Notes under the pieces: generated by a model
Databases searched by the model: none
The model's input: only the letters and a program-made list of their open reading frames with translations
What the model was told of the DNA's origin: nothing
NCBI GenBank assembly: GCA_017444395.1
Contig: JAFSWT010000043.1
Coordinates: forward strand, 1-56,703
Origin: Schwartzia sp. (in: firmicutes)
Lineage (GTDB): Bacteria; Bacillota; Negativicutes; Selenomonadales; Selenomonadaceae
Length of the DNA stretch: 56,703 nucleotides
Direction of reading: 5' to 3'
Made by a program: the position numbers and the translations under genes
Shown: piece after piece, positions 35,186 to 42,137 of the stretch
Numbering within the stretch: position 1 is the stretch's first letter
Layout: each line of letters starts with the position of its first letter

Positions 35186-36013
35186 ATGAATTTCTTTTCT
35201 CCGGCAGAGGTCGCGCGGAATTACCTCGCCACCGGGAGCGCCAAAGTCCGCCTGTCGCCGCTTCGCGTGCTCCTGCTCTCCATCCTGGCGGGTGCCTTCA
35301 TCGCCATGGGCGGTGTGGCTTCCACCACCATAGTCGTCTCCATTTCCGCCGCTTCCCTGGCGAAATTCGCCGGCGCCTGCGTCTTTCCCGGCGGACTCAT
35401 CATGGTACTGCTGGCGGGCAGCGAGCTCTTCACCGGGAACTGTCTGCTCGTCATGCCGCTGCTGGAAGGGAAGATTTCCGCCGGTGACGTACTGCGGAAC
35501 TGGGTCCTCGTTTTCCTGGGGAACCTCATCGGCGGCTGTCTTGTCGCCGCCGGCGTCGTCTTCGGCCACCAACCGAGCCTCTTCGGGAATGGGATGGCCA
35601 CCGCGGCAATGGCGACAGCCGCCGGCAAATGTTCGATGTCCTTTGGCGACGCGCTGATACGCGGCATCCTTTGCAATTTTCTCGTCTGCGTCGCGGTCTG
35701 GATCTCCTTTGCCGCCAAAGACGTCGTCGGCAAAATCGCCGGTCTGTACTTTCCCATCATGATGTTCGTCCTCTGCGGATTTGAGCACAGCGTAGCCAAC
35801 ATGTATTTCATCAGCGCCGGTCTCTTTGCCAAGTCCGATCCGGCCTATCTGGCGGCAGCAACCGCCGCCGGCGTGAATATCGGCGCGGTGACGACCGAGG
35901 CCTTCTTCCTGCGCAACCTGCTGCCCGTCACCCTCGGCAACATCATCGGCGGCGCGATTTGCGTCGGTTGCGTGTATTGGTACTGCTACCTGAAGGAAGA
36001 CCGTACATCCTGA
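35186..36013 (+). CDS. formate/nitrite transporter family channel
   Basis: A 275-aa pentameric membrane channel (FNT, FocA/NirC type) with about six helices. Seen: LSILAGAFIAMGGVAS, VFPGGLIMVLLAGSELFTGN (family loop), GILCNFLVCVAVWISFAAKD, and CGFEHSVANMYF with the pore histidine, the last conserved block. AAAGGAGACC is upstream. The substrate (formate or nitrite) is not settled by sequence. It stands alone on the plus strand between holA and the repeat region. Confidence 0.94.
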   Translation: MNFFSPAEVARNYLATGSAKVRLSPLRVLLLSILAGAFIAMGGVASTTIVVSISAASLAKFAGACVFPGGLIMVLLAGSELFTGNCLLVMPLLEGKISAGDVLRNWVLVFLGNLIGGCLVAAGVVFGHQPSLFGNGMATAAMATAAGKCSMSFGDALIRGILCNFLVCVAVWISFAAKDVVGKIAGLYFPIMMFVLCGFEHSVANMYFISAGLFAKSDPAYLAAATAAGVNIGAVTTEAFFLRNLLPVTLGNIIGGAICVGCVYWYCYLKEDRTS

Positions 36014-36159
36014 CGGCCAGGCGTCGTCCGCGGCACCCTCCTCTCCCGGTGTTTCAACAGAGCTGTCGCCCCGATCATTTCGGCGATGGAAAACCGCCTC
36101 TGCCCCTCCTTTTCGGACGAGCCGGGTAAAGCGCCTTCGGCATCAGGGTCAGATTGACA

Positions 36160-36385
36160 CCGTGCATAAAAACGATACAATTCTGGTTGGGGACCAAAGA
36201 GAGCAGTATCGCTTCTTTCCTTGTTTTTCCTGACTCAACGGCCATCGAAGAAACGCCTTTCAAAAATGGCCGACTACAAAATTTGTATTTTGATTTTTTC
36301 ATCGCGCCGCCGGGAATGGCGACGAAGCCAGACCGTATCATCGTTCACGGCCGGTCGAAAAAAAATCACTTTGCCAAAATTGTGT
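36160..36385. repeat. interspersed intergenic repeat, copy 3
   Basis: Aligns with 198-415 along its whole length: aaacgatacaattctggttg, then ggccatcgaa, gattttttt-like runs, gacgaagcca, tatcatcgtt and ttgccaaaattg. It contains a minus-strand frame with weak resemblance to the copy at 1-371 (M-I-x-x-G-F-V-A-I at the start), but no ribosome site. Confidence 0.7.
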
Positions 36386-36392
36386 ACCTGAG

Positions 36393-36433
36393 AAAAAGGG
36401 ACTGCCACACGTTACGTGCGACAGTCCCTTTTT
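36393..36433. terminator. rho-independent terminator
   Basis: aaaaagggactg (36393-36404) pairs with cagtcccttttt (36422-36433); the inner part also has cacgt/acgtg pairing. Flanking A and T runs make it work on both strands. Confidence 0.8.
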
Positions 36434-36481
36434 ACTCCTGTTTTTTCGATTTGTCGCTTTCAAAGCGACCTCTGCCGTCCA

Positions 36482-36535
36482 AATATCGTTTACAATGAAA
36501 AAGCGGTTAAGATTTTCGGCAAATCAAACGATATT
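36482..36535. promoter_or_regulatory. 10-bp inverted repeat upstream of PcfJ-like gene
   Basis: aatatcgttt (36482-36491) and aaacgatatt (36526-36535), separated by 34 bases, about 90 bases before the start of the gene at 36625. A TACAAT lies directly next to the left half (36490-36495). This could be a repressor-controlled promoter; not tested. Confidence 0.4.
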
Positions 36536-36624
36536 CCTGTTAAAGAAGGCATTACCGTGAACGGCGATCGCCGGCGGGGACATTCCGTCTGTCGTCCGCC
36601 GGTTTGACGAAGGAGGTCAATCCC

Positions 36625-38721
36625 ATGCTGAACCGGGCTTTCTACTTCGATTTCCAACAGCGCTGCTGGCGGGAATCCCATGACGCCGACTACATCAACG
36701 CCGAGATTGAGGATATCCCGCACGTTCTGGCCGTCCGTGATAAAAGCGACCGGCCGGGACAGTACTTTGTCCTTTGTCCGAAACATCGGTGCATCGAAGC
36801 TATTGTCTCCATCTGCCCTGATTCTGTTGTCACCGAATCGGGTTGCAATCTTCAGGGACGTGTTTGTCTGCTTGACCATTCCATTCGCGATGATGAAGAT
36901 TCTCCCTATTTCCCCGTTCGCTGGCGCGTTTTCCAGCGCGATCCCGAAAGCCCTCTGAACATCGCCGGGGACATCTCTGTTGGTCCTTATTTGCAGAACA
37001 GGCATAATCCTTTTTGTTGGCAAAATTTCGCCATCTCCGTTTCCCTGCCCCGGCGGAAGCATTTCATCAGTCCTTACACAACCAGCTATCACCGAAGCCA
37101 GGAAAACTGGATTGACGCCACGGAGGTCGAGATGCCAGACATCGTCGTATCGGCCGCCATGGACGCGCTGCGCGAGAGCACCCGGGCTGTCTGGGGCATC
37201 AAACCCAGCGACCTCAGCCAGATGACCGGGCGCCGCCGTATCCTCGCCTATATTGACCGCCCCTTCGACCTCAATATTTCCTATCTGCGAAACTTTTTCT
37301 CAGAATATGAATTCGATTCGGTTTTTCCCTATGACGCCAAGGACAATTACCGTGTCATTTGCCGGCTCCTTGCCATGAATCCGCCCAAGAGCCTGCGCCG
37401 CGCTTACGCTTATAACCCCTACGCCATCATCTGGTACCTCGTCCTCCGGGAATGGGGTCTCAAAGACATCAATCACATCCGGCCTTTCCTGCGTCTCGAC
37501 CGGAACATCTGCGGCATCGGGCTTGATCAACTTTGCTATCATGAGGACACCAAAATCACCGGCGTCCTGCCGCGCTCTCACGAACACCACCGTTGGCGCG
37601 CCCTTGGTTATTTCTGCCGTTGGCTGCTGGAGAAAAAAGGCGAAGCCCGCGTCGCGCAATGGCTCTACCAGACAACCGTGGAAACCCCGTTGACCGACTG
37701 GCAGTGGGATACCATCAGGGCTTTCCATGAATATGACCACTGCCTCTCTGACGGCATCAAGGAATATCTCCTGCGGGACGGGCTGACGCAATATGTCCAC
37801 GACATGATCAGCTGGGAGGTCACCGTCCATACGAAGAAACTCGTCAATGTCCATTTGGACTACGCGCCGCCTGTCCTGGCCTTTGAATGCGCCGTCAACG
37901 GCTACGAATTCCGTCTGGCCCGTACTACCGAAACGCTTCGCTATATCGGCCACGCCCTTGCCAACTGCGTTGCCACCTATCGCAGCGATGTGATAAACCA
38001 TCATTCCATCATCGTCAGTGCCAGCTTTGAAGGTCATTTCGCCGCTTGCATCGAATTGCAACAAGAGAACCATATCGTCCAGGCCCTCGGCAGTCATAAC
38101 CGGTATCTCGACGGCGACCTTTTGCTGGCTTGCCGCTGCTGGGCGAAAACCAAGGGGCTTATCATTGATACCTGGCACCTCGACCTGCCGCCGGAACTTA
38201 CCGATTGGGAGGACGCTGTCGTCAGCGATTTGCCGCCGCAGGAATTGCCTGACCCCCAGGACATCTCCGGCAATCGTCGGACGTCAGCAACCGATAGGCG
38301 TGAGCTAAACCGCTATGAGATCATCGAGCAGGATATCATGAACACCATGCCCCATCGCATCCAGCCGCCGCCCTGGATGACCTTTGCCGACGAGCGGGCC
38401 TATTTGCGCTACGTTCTCCCGGCGGGCGAGGAAATTTACGAAGCCGCTTTCGCCCAGGACGCCGAGGCGCAGCGCACGCTGGGACTCATCTACCTCAAAG
38501 GCAAGATCATCGCGCCCTGCCCCCAGAAAGCTATCTACTGGTTCTCCCGGGCCGGCGCCCAGGGCGACGAAGACTCGAAATGGGCCGCCCGAAAACTCAT
38601 TGCCGCCTCCCCGGCCGCCATGACGCAGTTCGACATTGCCCTCTTCCTCGCCCTGCAAAACCTCCGCCAACGCTTTGGCGTGACGGTGGAACCGGAAGTG
38701 ATGGGCGAAGCCGCAGGATGA
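36625..38721 (+). CDS. PcfJ-like protein with C-terminal Sel1 repeats
   Basis: A 698-aa protein. The middle and C-terminal half resembles PcfJ-type proteins (conjugative plasmid pCF10 and many genomes): LRYIGHALANCVATYRSDV followed by HHSIIVSASFEGHFAACIEL and QALGSHNRYLDGDLLLA. It ends in a Sel1-like pair: DAEAQRTLGLIYLKGKI and KAIYWFSRAGAQGDEDSKW. The N-terminal 200 residues look novel. I chose ATG 36625 with GAAGGAGGTC 7 bases upstream rather than TTG 36604. PcfJ function is unknown. The fusion with Sel1 is unusual to my knowledge. Confidence 0.75.
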   Translation: MLNRAFYFDFQQRCWRESHDADYINAEIEDIPHVLAVRDKSDRPGQYFVLCPKHRCIEAIVSICPDSVVTESGCNLQGRVCLLDHSIRDDEDSPYFPVRWRVFQRDPESPLNIAGDISVGPYLQNRHNPFCWQNFAISVSLPRRKHFISPYTTSYHRSQENWIDATEVEMPDIVVSAAMDALRESTRAVWGIKPSDLSQMTGRRRILAYIDRPFDLNISYLRNFFSEYEFDSVFPYDAKDNYRVICRLLAMNPPKSLRRAYAYNPYAIIWYLVLREWGLKDINHIRPFLRLDRNICGIGLDQLCYHEDTKITGVLPRSHEHHRWRALGYFCRWLLEKKGEARVAQWLYQTTVETPLTDWQWDTIRAFHEYDHCLSDGIKEYLLRDGLTQYVHDMISWEVTVHTKKLVNVHLDYAPPVLAFECAVNGYEFRLARTTETLRYIGHALANCVATYRSDVINHHSIIVSASFEGHFAACIELQQENHIVQALGSHNRYLDGDLLLACRCWAKTKGLIIDTWHLDLPPELTDWEDAVVSDLPPQELPDPQDISGNRRTSATDRRELNRYEIIEQDIMNTMPHRIQPPPWMTFADERAYLRYVLPAGEEIYEAAFAQDAEAQRTLGLIYLKGKIIAPCPQKAIYWFSRAGAQGDEDSKWAARKLIAASPAAMTQFDIALFLALQNLRQRFGVTVEPEVMGEAAG

Positions 38722-38786
38722 CCGCGACCTGAAGTGACAGCTTCCTCATCCCCTGCCCGGATCCATGGACAAATCCGCCCTTCTAT

Positions 38787-38821
38787 AAAGCAGCCCCCGG
38801 CATAACGCCGGGGGCCGCTTT
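38787..38821. terminator. rho-independent terminator
   Basis: cccccggc (38794-38801) with gccggggg (38807-38814) within aaagc-agc and gccgcttt flanks. Follows the PcfJ-like gene by 65 bases. Confidence 0.8.
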
Positions 38822-38889
38822 GTAAAAACAGCAATCCCTCTGAAAGAATCCATCATGGCGAAGGAGAAGACAACTCTTGCCGGCGCTTT

Positions 38890-38955
38890 CTATCGCGAAT
38901 CCGCCCGCTCAATCAGCGTAACACTTTCTACTGCGCTGGAAATATTCCAAAACAT
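38890..38955 (-). CDS. possible 21-aa peptide
   Basis: ATG at 38955 with AGAGGT 8 bases upstream and TATAAT at 38980-38985 on the minus strand. It reads MFWNISSAVESVTLIERADS plus Arg. It is too short to judge; the start signals are good for such a tiny frame. Confidence 0.3.
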   Translation of the reverse strand: MFWNISSAVESVTLIERADSR

Positions 38956-39041
38956 ATCATCAACCTCTATTTCTTTACTATTATATCATTTGGTGAAGGC
39001 ACAAAAAAGCCCCAGAGAAACATCCCTGAGCCTCGATTGAA

Positions 39042-39086
39042 AAAAGAGGCAGCACCCTGGTCTATGCCCAGAGTGCTGCCTCTTTT
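39042..39086. terminator. bidirectional terminator at the prophage end
   Basis: A perfect 14-bp stem aaaagaggcagcac (39042-39055) with gtgctgcctctttt (39073-39086). It ends the minus-strand late transcript 22 bases after the stop of the cystatin-like gene. Confidence 0.9.
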
Positions 39087-39107
39087 ATCTTGCCAACACC
39101 GCGGTCT

Positions 39108-39713
39108 TCAGGGCCACTCCCCCAGTGGGCACCCCAGCGCCTCAGCCGACACTTTGACCGGGTTGCCGGCGCTCTCCAAATCCTCGATTGACACGATGGA
39201 ACTCATGCCCTGGAACGTGTTCACTCCAACAAGAACCGGCCGGGGTTTTGCGCCGGGATAGACCGGAGCCGCGGAGCGGATGAGGAAATGATTCACGCCT
39301 TTCACTACCTGGGAGCCGACGTATGCCAGCGGCTTGTACGATACGCCGACAATCTGGCTGGTCGCAGAATCAAATGCGCTCCTGACATCAGCCGGCAGAT
39401 CCGTCTCTTCGATGATGTTTACGACGGTCGTCTTCTCACCGGTGAGGTCGCCGGCGGGAATGTTGATGACCAGAGCGACGACCATCTGCTGCTGTTTCCG
39501 CGTCGATCTGAGTTCCCGGGCGATAAACAGATGATTCACGCCGTTCACGACCTGACGGCCGACGTAGATGAGCGGCTGATACGTTGCGCCCAGAAGCCCA
39601 GCGTTGACCGTGCTGACAGCCGTTGCGACTTCCTGCGGCAATTTGTCCGCCGGCTCGCAAACGACCTCGTACCCACCCAAAGTTTTGTCCAGTTCAATAC
39701 TTCCTAATCTCAT
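39108..39713 (-). CDS. protein with two cystatin-like domains
   Basis: A 201-aa protein with no signal peptide, built of two similar halves. Each has the cystatin hallmark QxVxG: GRQVVNGVNHLFIARE with QVVNG at 54-58, and GSQVVKGVNHFLIRSA with QVVKG at 135-139. Each is preceded by a helix and YQPLIYVG or YKPLAYVG. In stefins and phytocystatins the same loop (QVVAG-N-Y) wedges into the papain active site. The N-terminal glycine pair (LGGYEV) also fits cystatins. AAGGAGGAAT precedes ATG 39713. It is the last gene of the late unit. Function is inferred; it may instead be a beta-structured virion part. Confidence 0.8.
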   Translation of the reverse strand: MRLGSIELDKTLGGYEVVCEPADKLPQEVATAVSTVNAGLLGATYQPLIYVGRQVVNGVNHLFIARELRSTRKQQQMVVALVINIPAGDLTGEKTTVVNIIEETDLPADVRSAFDSATSQIVGVSYKPLAYVGSQVVKGVNHFLIRSAAPVYPGAKPRPVLVGVNTFQGMSSIVSIEDLESAGNPVKVSAEALGCPLGEWP

Positions 39714-39727
39714 GCCTATTCCTCCTT

Positions 39728-40201
39728 TTATCTTGTAGCGGCCACACCGCCGAGAATACATGCGATGACAGTCCAGATGTTCCTCTGCGTCCGCAGCCTA
39801 CTTTCCGTCCTCTCGTGCTGTTTGACGGATTTCTTCCAGGACTCGCAGGCCATCTGCAATTCGTTGTTCGCTGCTTCGAGCGATTTCCTGGCACTCTCGG
39901 ATTCGGTCCTGAGCGCTTGAAACTGCTTCTGCAATTCGGTTAGATGATTCTGTGCCTCGATCAAGGCTCGTTTGAGCGTCTCGGACTCGCTGCTCGCCAT
40001 CCTCAATTCCTCTTTCGATTCGCTCAACAGCGTTTGTAGCCTCTCGTTGTCCTGCTCCAGCCCGTTCAAGATGCTCTCCAACTGCAACATCTGTGCTTCG
40101 CTCACTTGGTATGTCGGTGAGCAAATACCAGGCGAGGCCGGCCAAAAGGCAAACCAGAGCACAGATAACAACATTACGAGCAATCGCGTATTGCTTCTCA
40201 T
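39728..40201 (-). CDS. exported coiled-coil protein with C-terminal membrane span (spanin-like B)
   Basis: A 157-aa protein reading one frame of DNA shared with the gene at 39798-40205. It starts with a signal sequence (MRSNTRLLVMLLSVLWFAFW, Cys27 just after), continues as a charged coiled coil (LQLESILNGLEQDNERLQTL and LQKQFQALRTESE) and ends in a hydrophobic segment (IWTVIACILGGVAA). This topology (exported N-terminus, periplasmic coil, C-terminal membrane helix) matches that of single-protein spanins. The Cys is not in a standard lipobox. It uses the same GGAGGGAGG site as the other frame, starting 4 bases later. Confidence 0.6.
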   Translation of the reverse strand: MRSNTRLLVMLLSVLWFAFWPASPGICSPTYQVSEAQMLQLESILNGLEQDNERLQTLLSESKEELRMASSESETLKRALIEAQNHLTELQKQFQALRTESESARKSLEAANNELQMACESWKKSVKQHERTESRLRTQRNIWTVIACILGGVAATR

Positions 40202-40205
40202 CCAT
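39798..40205 (-). CDS. N-terminal membrane span plus coiled coil (spanin-like A)
   Basis: A 135-aa protein in the other frame of the same DNA. It has MDEKQYAIARNVVICALVCL and one membrane span (about 9-29), then a long charged region (LERAGAGQREATNAVERIER, EVRDAQ-like coils) likely to be a coiled coil. This is the form of an inner-membrane spanin (Rz type). Its ATG lies 5 bases after GGAGGGAGG. Over 400 bases both frames remain open, and both encode sensible membrane and coil patterns. The downstream gene order supports a lysis role. Confidence 0.65.
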   Translation of the reverse strand: MDEKQYAIARNVVICALVCLLAGLAWYLLTDIPSERSTDVAVGEHLERAGAGQREATNAVERIERGIEDGEQRVRDAQTSLDRGTESSNRIAEAVSSAQDRIRECQEIARSSEQRIADGLRVLEEIRQTAREDGK

Positions 40206-40428
40206 TACTGCCTCCCTCCACCCTTCCCTCAAGTTCGTTGATTTGCTCGATGGCGCGGGCAAGCATCGCTGTCATCATCATATGGATTGATTCGGGAGTG
40301 AAGTTACGTGATAGCATATTGGTGGTGATTCCGTGAGGATTATCGTGGATGTCACGCACGGCAAGCATTCTCTTGAATTTCGCAAAGCCAGATTGATCCA
40401 ATGCCTTGACAGGTTTTATTTTCCACAT
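40198..40428 (-). CDS. small prophage protein (76 aa)
   Basis: Unrecognised; starts MWKIKPVKALDQSGFAKFKR and ends with acidic EQINELEGRVEGGSNG. It resembles small tail or holin-adjacent proteins that carry a chaperone-like helix. ATG 40428 stands 7 bases after GGAGG (a GTG at 40434 is also possible). It overlaps the start of the spanin-like frame by 8 bases, suggesting coupling. Confidence 0.6.
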   Translation of the reverse strand: MWKIKPVKALDQSGFAKFKRMLAVRDIHDNPHGITTNMLSRNFTPESIHMMMTAMLARAIEQINELEGRVEGGSNG

Positions 40429-40445
40429 CGTCACGCCTCCCTCTT

Positions 40446-41036
40446 TCAGCCCTCGAACGCAGGGACACCGTAGCGGGACAGATCGAGCGCCGTCACATAT
40501 TCATATGTCCGGATGGCCCGGTTGCGGTATCCCTGCCAGTATTCCTCGCAACCGGCGGCCCGGGCGTAGCCGTCCCGGAAAAGCTCATAGAGCTCGGCCA
40601 GGTCGTCCACGTCATAGCCCCACTCCGCCCGGTTGCCGATGAACCGGCAAACGACGCTGGTACTGGTCGGGCACCAGACGCCGGCATAGATGATGCAACG
40701 GGCATCGTCAAGGACATGAAACAGCTCCTCGACATAGTCCTCGCTGTCCTCCGCCAGTTTCTGAAGCTGTGCGGCCTGCCCCTCCGGGCTGTCGATGAGC
40801 GCCGAGAGAGCGCCCATTTCGCCGGACAAGTAGAGGTCGCTATACGTGCGATAGGCAAAATGACCGCCACCCGGTATGCGTTCCAGCAGGTCATTGGCCC
40901 GGCCGCCCTCCCACTGCGAGCAGCCAATGGAGGGATAATCCCCGGCAGTGGAGCAGGAAATCGAGTCATATCCGCCCTCTACGCCGGTCTCGATGAGGCC
41001 CCGGGCAATCTCCCAGGCCAGTTCTTCTTTCGTCAT
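40446..41036 (-). CDS. endolysin candidate
   Basis: A 196-aa protein with a lysozyme-like core: EIARGLIETGVEGGYDSIS, then SIGCSQWEGGRANDLLERI (36-54). The SxGxxQW-GxRA-LL pattern is typical of phage muramidase-type lysins where a Glu about 20 residues earlier is catalytic. The C-terminal half has YAGVWCPTSTSVVCRFI and a Tyr-rich end. ATG 41036 follows AAAGGAGAC. It is in the lysis region between holin-like and spanin-like genes. Assigned from pattern and place only. Confidence 0.6.
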   Translation of the reverse strand: MTKEELAWEIARGLIETGVEGGYDSISCSTAGDYPSIGCSQWEGGRANDLLERIPGGGHFAYRTYSDLYLSGEMGALSALIDSPEGQAAQLQKLAEDSEDYVEELFHVLDDARCIIYAGVWCPTSTSVVCRFIGNRAEWGYDVDDLAELYELFRDGYARAAGCEEYWQGYRNRAIRTYEYVTALDLSRYGVPAFEG

Positions 41037-41581
41037 GGTATGTCTCCTTTCCTCGCCCGGCAGCATTGCCGGATATAGTCCCCACGCGGAGCCAGGCAGT
41101 CGATGCGGGCAACGGCTGTCTTTCCCGGCACTACGGCCCGGAAATAGTATTCCACGTTATTCCCTCCCGTCTGCGGGTCGAGAAACCGGATCCTTCCAGC
41201 GCGGTTCTCGGCGATGAAGACATGCGGTCCTCGCCGCAGGGACGGTTTCCACTCGATATAGACGATGATCCGGGCGCTACCGCCATAGGCAAGGAGCCGT
41301 TCCCGGATGGTACTCTTGCCGCTGCCCGGCAGGAAATCGAACACCGCGCCCGTGAATATCTCCGGCCAGCGTTGGATAACAGGCTCGTCCAGAGACGCGG
41401 GTCTTGCCTCCACGTCATATCCCCGGCAGCGCATCTCATAGGCCGCGACGCATTTGGGACAGTTGTGCCGATAGCCCTCCGCCGGATAGCGGGGATTGAT
41501 GACTGCCAGCCGCTCCGCCATCGTTTCCGGCATGATAAGCCGGGGACAGTCAAAGCCAGGTGACGGGCTGCTGGGCGCCAA
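41033..41581 (-). CDS. papain-fold toxin (glutamine deamidase)-like protein
   Basis: A 182-aa protein resembling the papain fold toxin 1 domain known from phage head proteins and polymorphic toxins. Motifs in order: NPRYPAEGYRHNCPKCVAAYEMRCRG, written in two parts NPRYPAEGYRHN and CPKCVAAYEMRCRGYDVEA, with C41; then GPHVFIAENRAGRIRFLDPQ with H120 and D135. Cys-His-Asp fits the glutamine deamidase/protease triad. I use TTG 41581, overlapping the previous gene, with GGTGGGGGAA upstream. ATG 41533 has no site. It has no export signal. It is a stand-alone single domain in the lysis/lysogeny cassette, close to the cystatin-like gene. Confidence 0.7.
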   Translation of the reverse strand: MAPSSPSPGFDCPRLIMPETMAERLAVINPRYPAEGYRHNCPKCVAAYEMRCRGYDVEARPASLDEPVIQRWPEIFTGAVFDFLPGSGKSTIRERLLAYGGSARIIVYIEWKPSLRRGPHVFIAENRAGRIRFLDPQTGGNNVEYYFRAVVPGKTAVARIDCLAPRGDYIRQCCRARKGDIP

Positions 41582-41792
41582 GTTCCCCCACCCCCACGAT
41601 CTTCTCCTTCAGCCCCGTCCAGTGACAGACGACGAGATAGCCTTCGTTGAGATCCTTGAGGTAGACCGTGCCCTTGAGGTTCAGGCGTGTCCTGTCCTCG
41701 CGCTGCCCGGTCTTGTCCACGCCCAGCACCTCGACGCGCCGGCCGTCGTCCAGCGTCAGCTTCATGCCTTTCTTCAGATCTTTCAGTTCCAT
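41550..41792 (-). CDS. small beta-rich prophage protein (80 aa)
   Basis: MELKDLKKGMKLTLDDGRRVEVLGVDK at the start suggests an SH3-like or translational-regulator-like barrel, and GTVYLKDLNEGYLVVCHWTG continues it. GGAGCATGAGAC precedes ATG 41792. It overlaps the next gene by 32 bases. It may bind RNA, DNA or a partner; no function known. Confidence 0.65.
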   Translation of the reverse strand: MELKDLKKGMKLTLDDGRRVEVLGVDKTGQREDRTRLNLKGTVYLKDLNEGYLVVCHWTGLKEKIVGVGELGAQQPVTWL

Positions 41793-41795
41793 GTC

Positions 41796-42137
41796 TCATG
41801 CTCCTTTCTCCGGCGGCTTCGGCGGTCTGGCCGGGGCTTGGCCGGGCGGGCTGTTGAATTTCGCGTCAATGTACTGCCGACCGAGATTCACCCCAGCCAC
41901 TGTCAAGAGACCGGTTATGGCGGCTACGCACGCCCCGAGTCCCTGCCAGATGCTCCCTAACTCGAACTTGAACCCAAAGAAGCCGTTGGCGTAGTACCCT
42001 ACCGCCCACGAGAGCAGGACGAGCAGGATGAACGCCATGACGCAGACGCCAATCAAGATGATCAGCCGTTCCAGGTTCTTCTGGCTCCAGGTGGCAAGGT
42101 TGAGGATTTCCGTTTTGAAACGCCCAAGAAGTTTCAT
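41796..42137 (-). CDS. two-span membrane protein, holin candidate
   Basis: A 113-aa protein with two membrane spans (LIILIGVCVMAFILLVLLSW and IWQGLGACVAAITGLLTVAG) and a Pro-rich cytosolic tail (APARPPKPPEKGA). A holin or antiholin is likely from size and position. GAGGTCAGG lies before ATG 42137, and the ATG overlaps the next upstream gene's stop. Confidence 0.65.
   Translation of the reverse strand: MKLLGRFKTEILNLATWSQKNLERLIILIGVCVMAFILLVLLSWAVGYYANGFFGFKFELGSIWQGLGACVAAITGLLTVAGVNLGRQYIDAKFNSPPGQAPARPPKPPEKGA

Larger units (their letters stand above)
36014..36624. other. intergenic region with repeat and terminator
   Basis: About 600 bases with no supported gene. It contains the third copy of the interspersed repeat (36160-36385), a terminator (36393-36433), and an inverted repeat aatatcgttt (36482-36491) / aaacgatatt (36526-36535) just upstream of the PcfJ-like gene. 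That pair may be a regulator site or a hairpin. Confidence 0.6.
38722..39107. other. junction between chromosome and prophage
   Basis: About 385 bases holding a terminator at 38787-38821 after the PcfJ-like gene, a 21-codon minus-strand ORF at 38890-38955 with a TATAAT upstream, and a strong terminator at 39042-39086 where the prophage ends. No attachment site or tRNA gene could be recognised. One end of the prophage should fall here. Confidence 0.5.

Noticed and set aside
38855..39040. 61-codon plus ORF
   Set aside because: Runs through a spacer against the prophage strand and overlaps the minus-strand promoter; no family.
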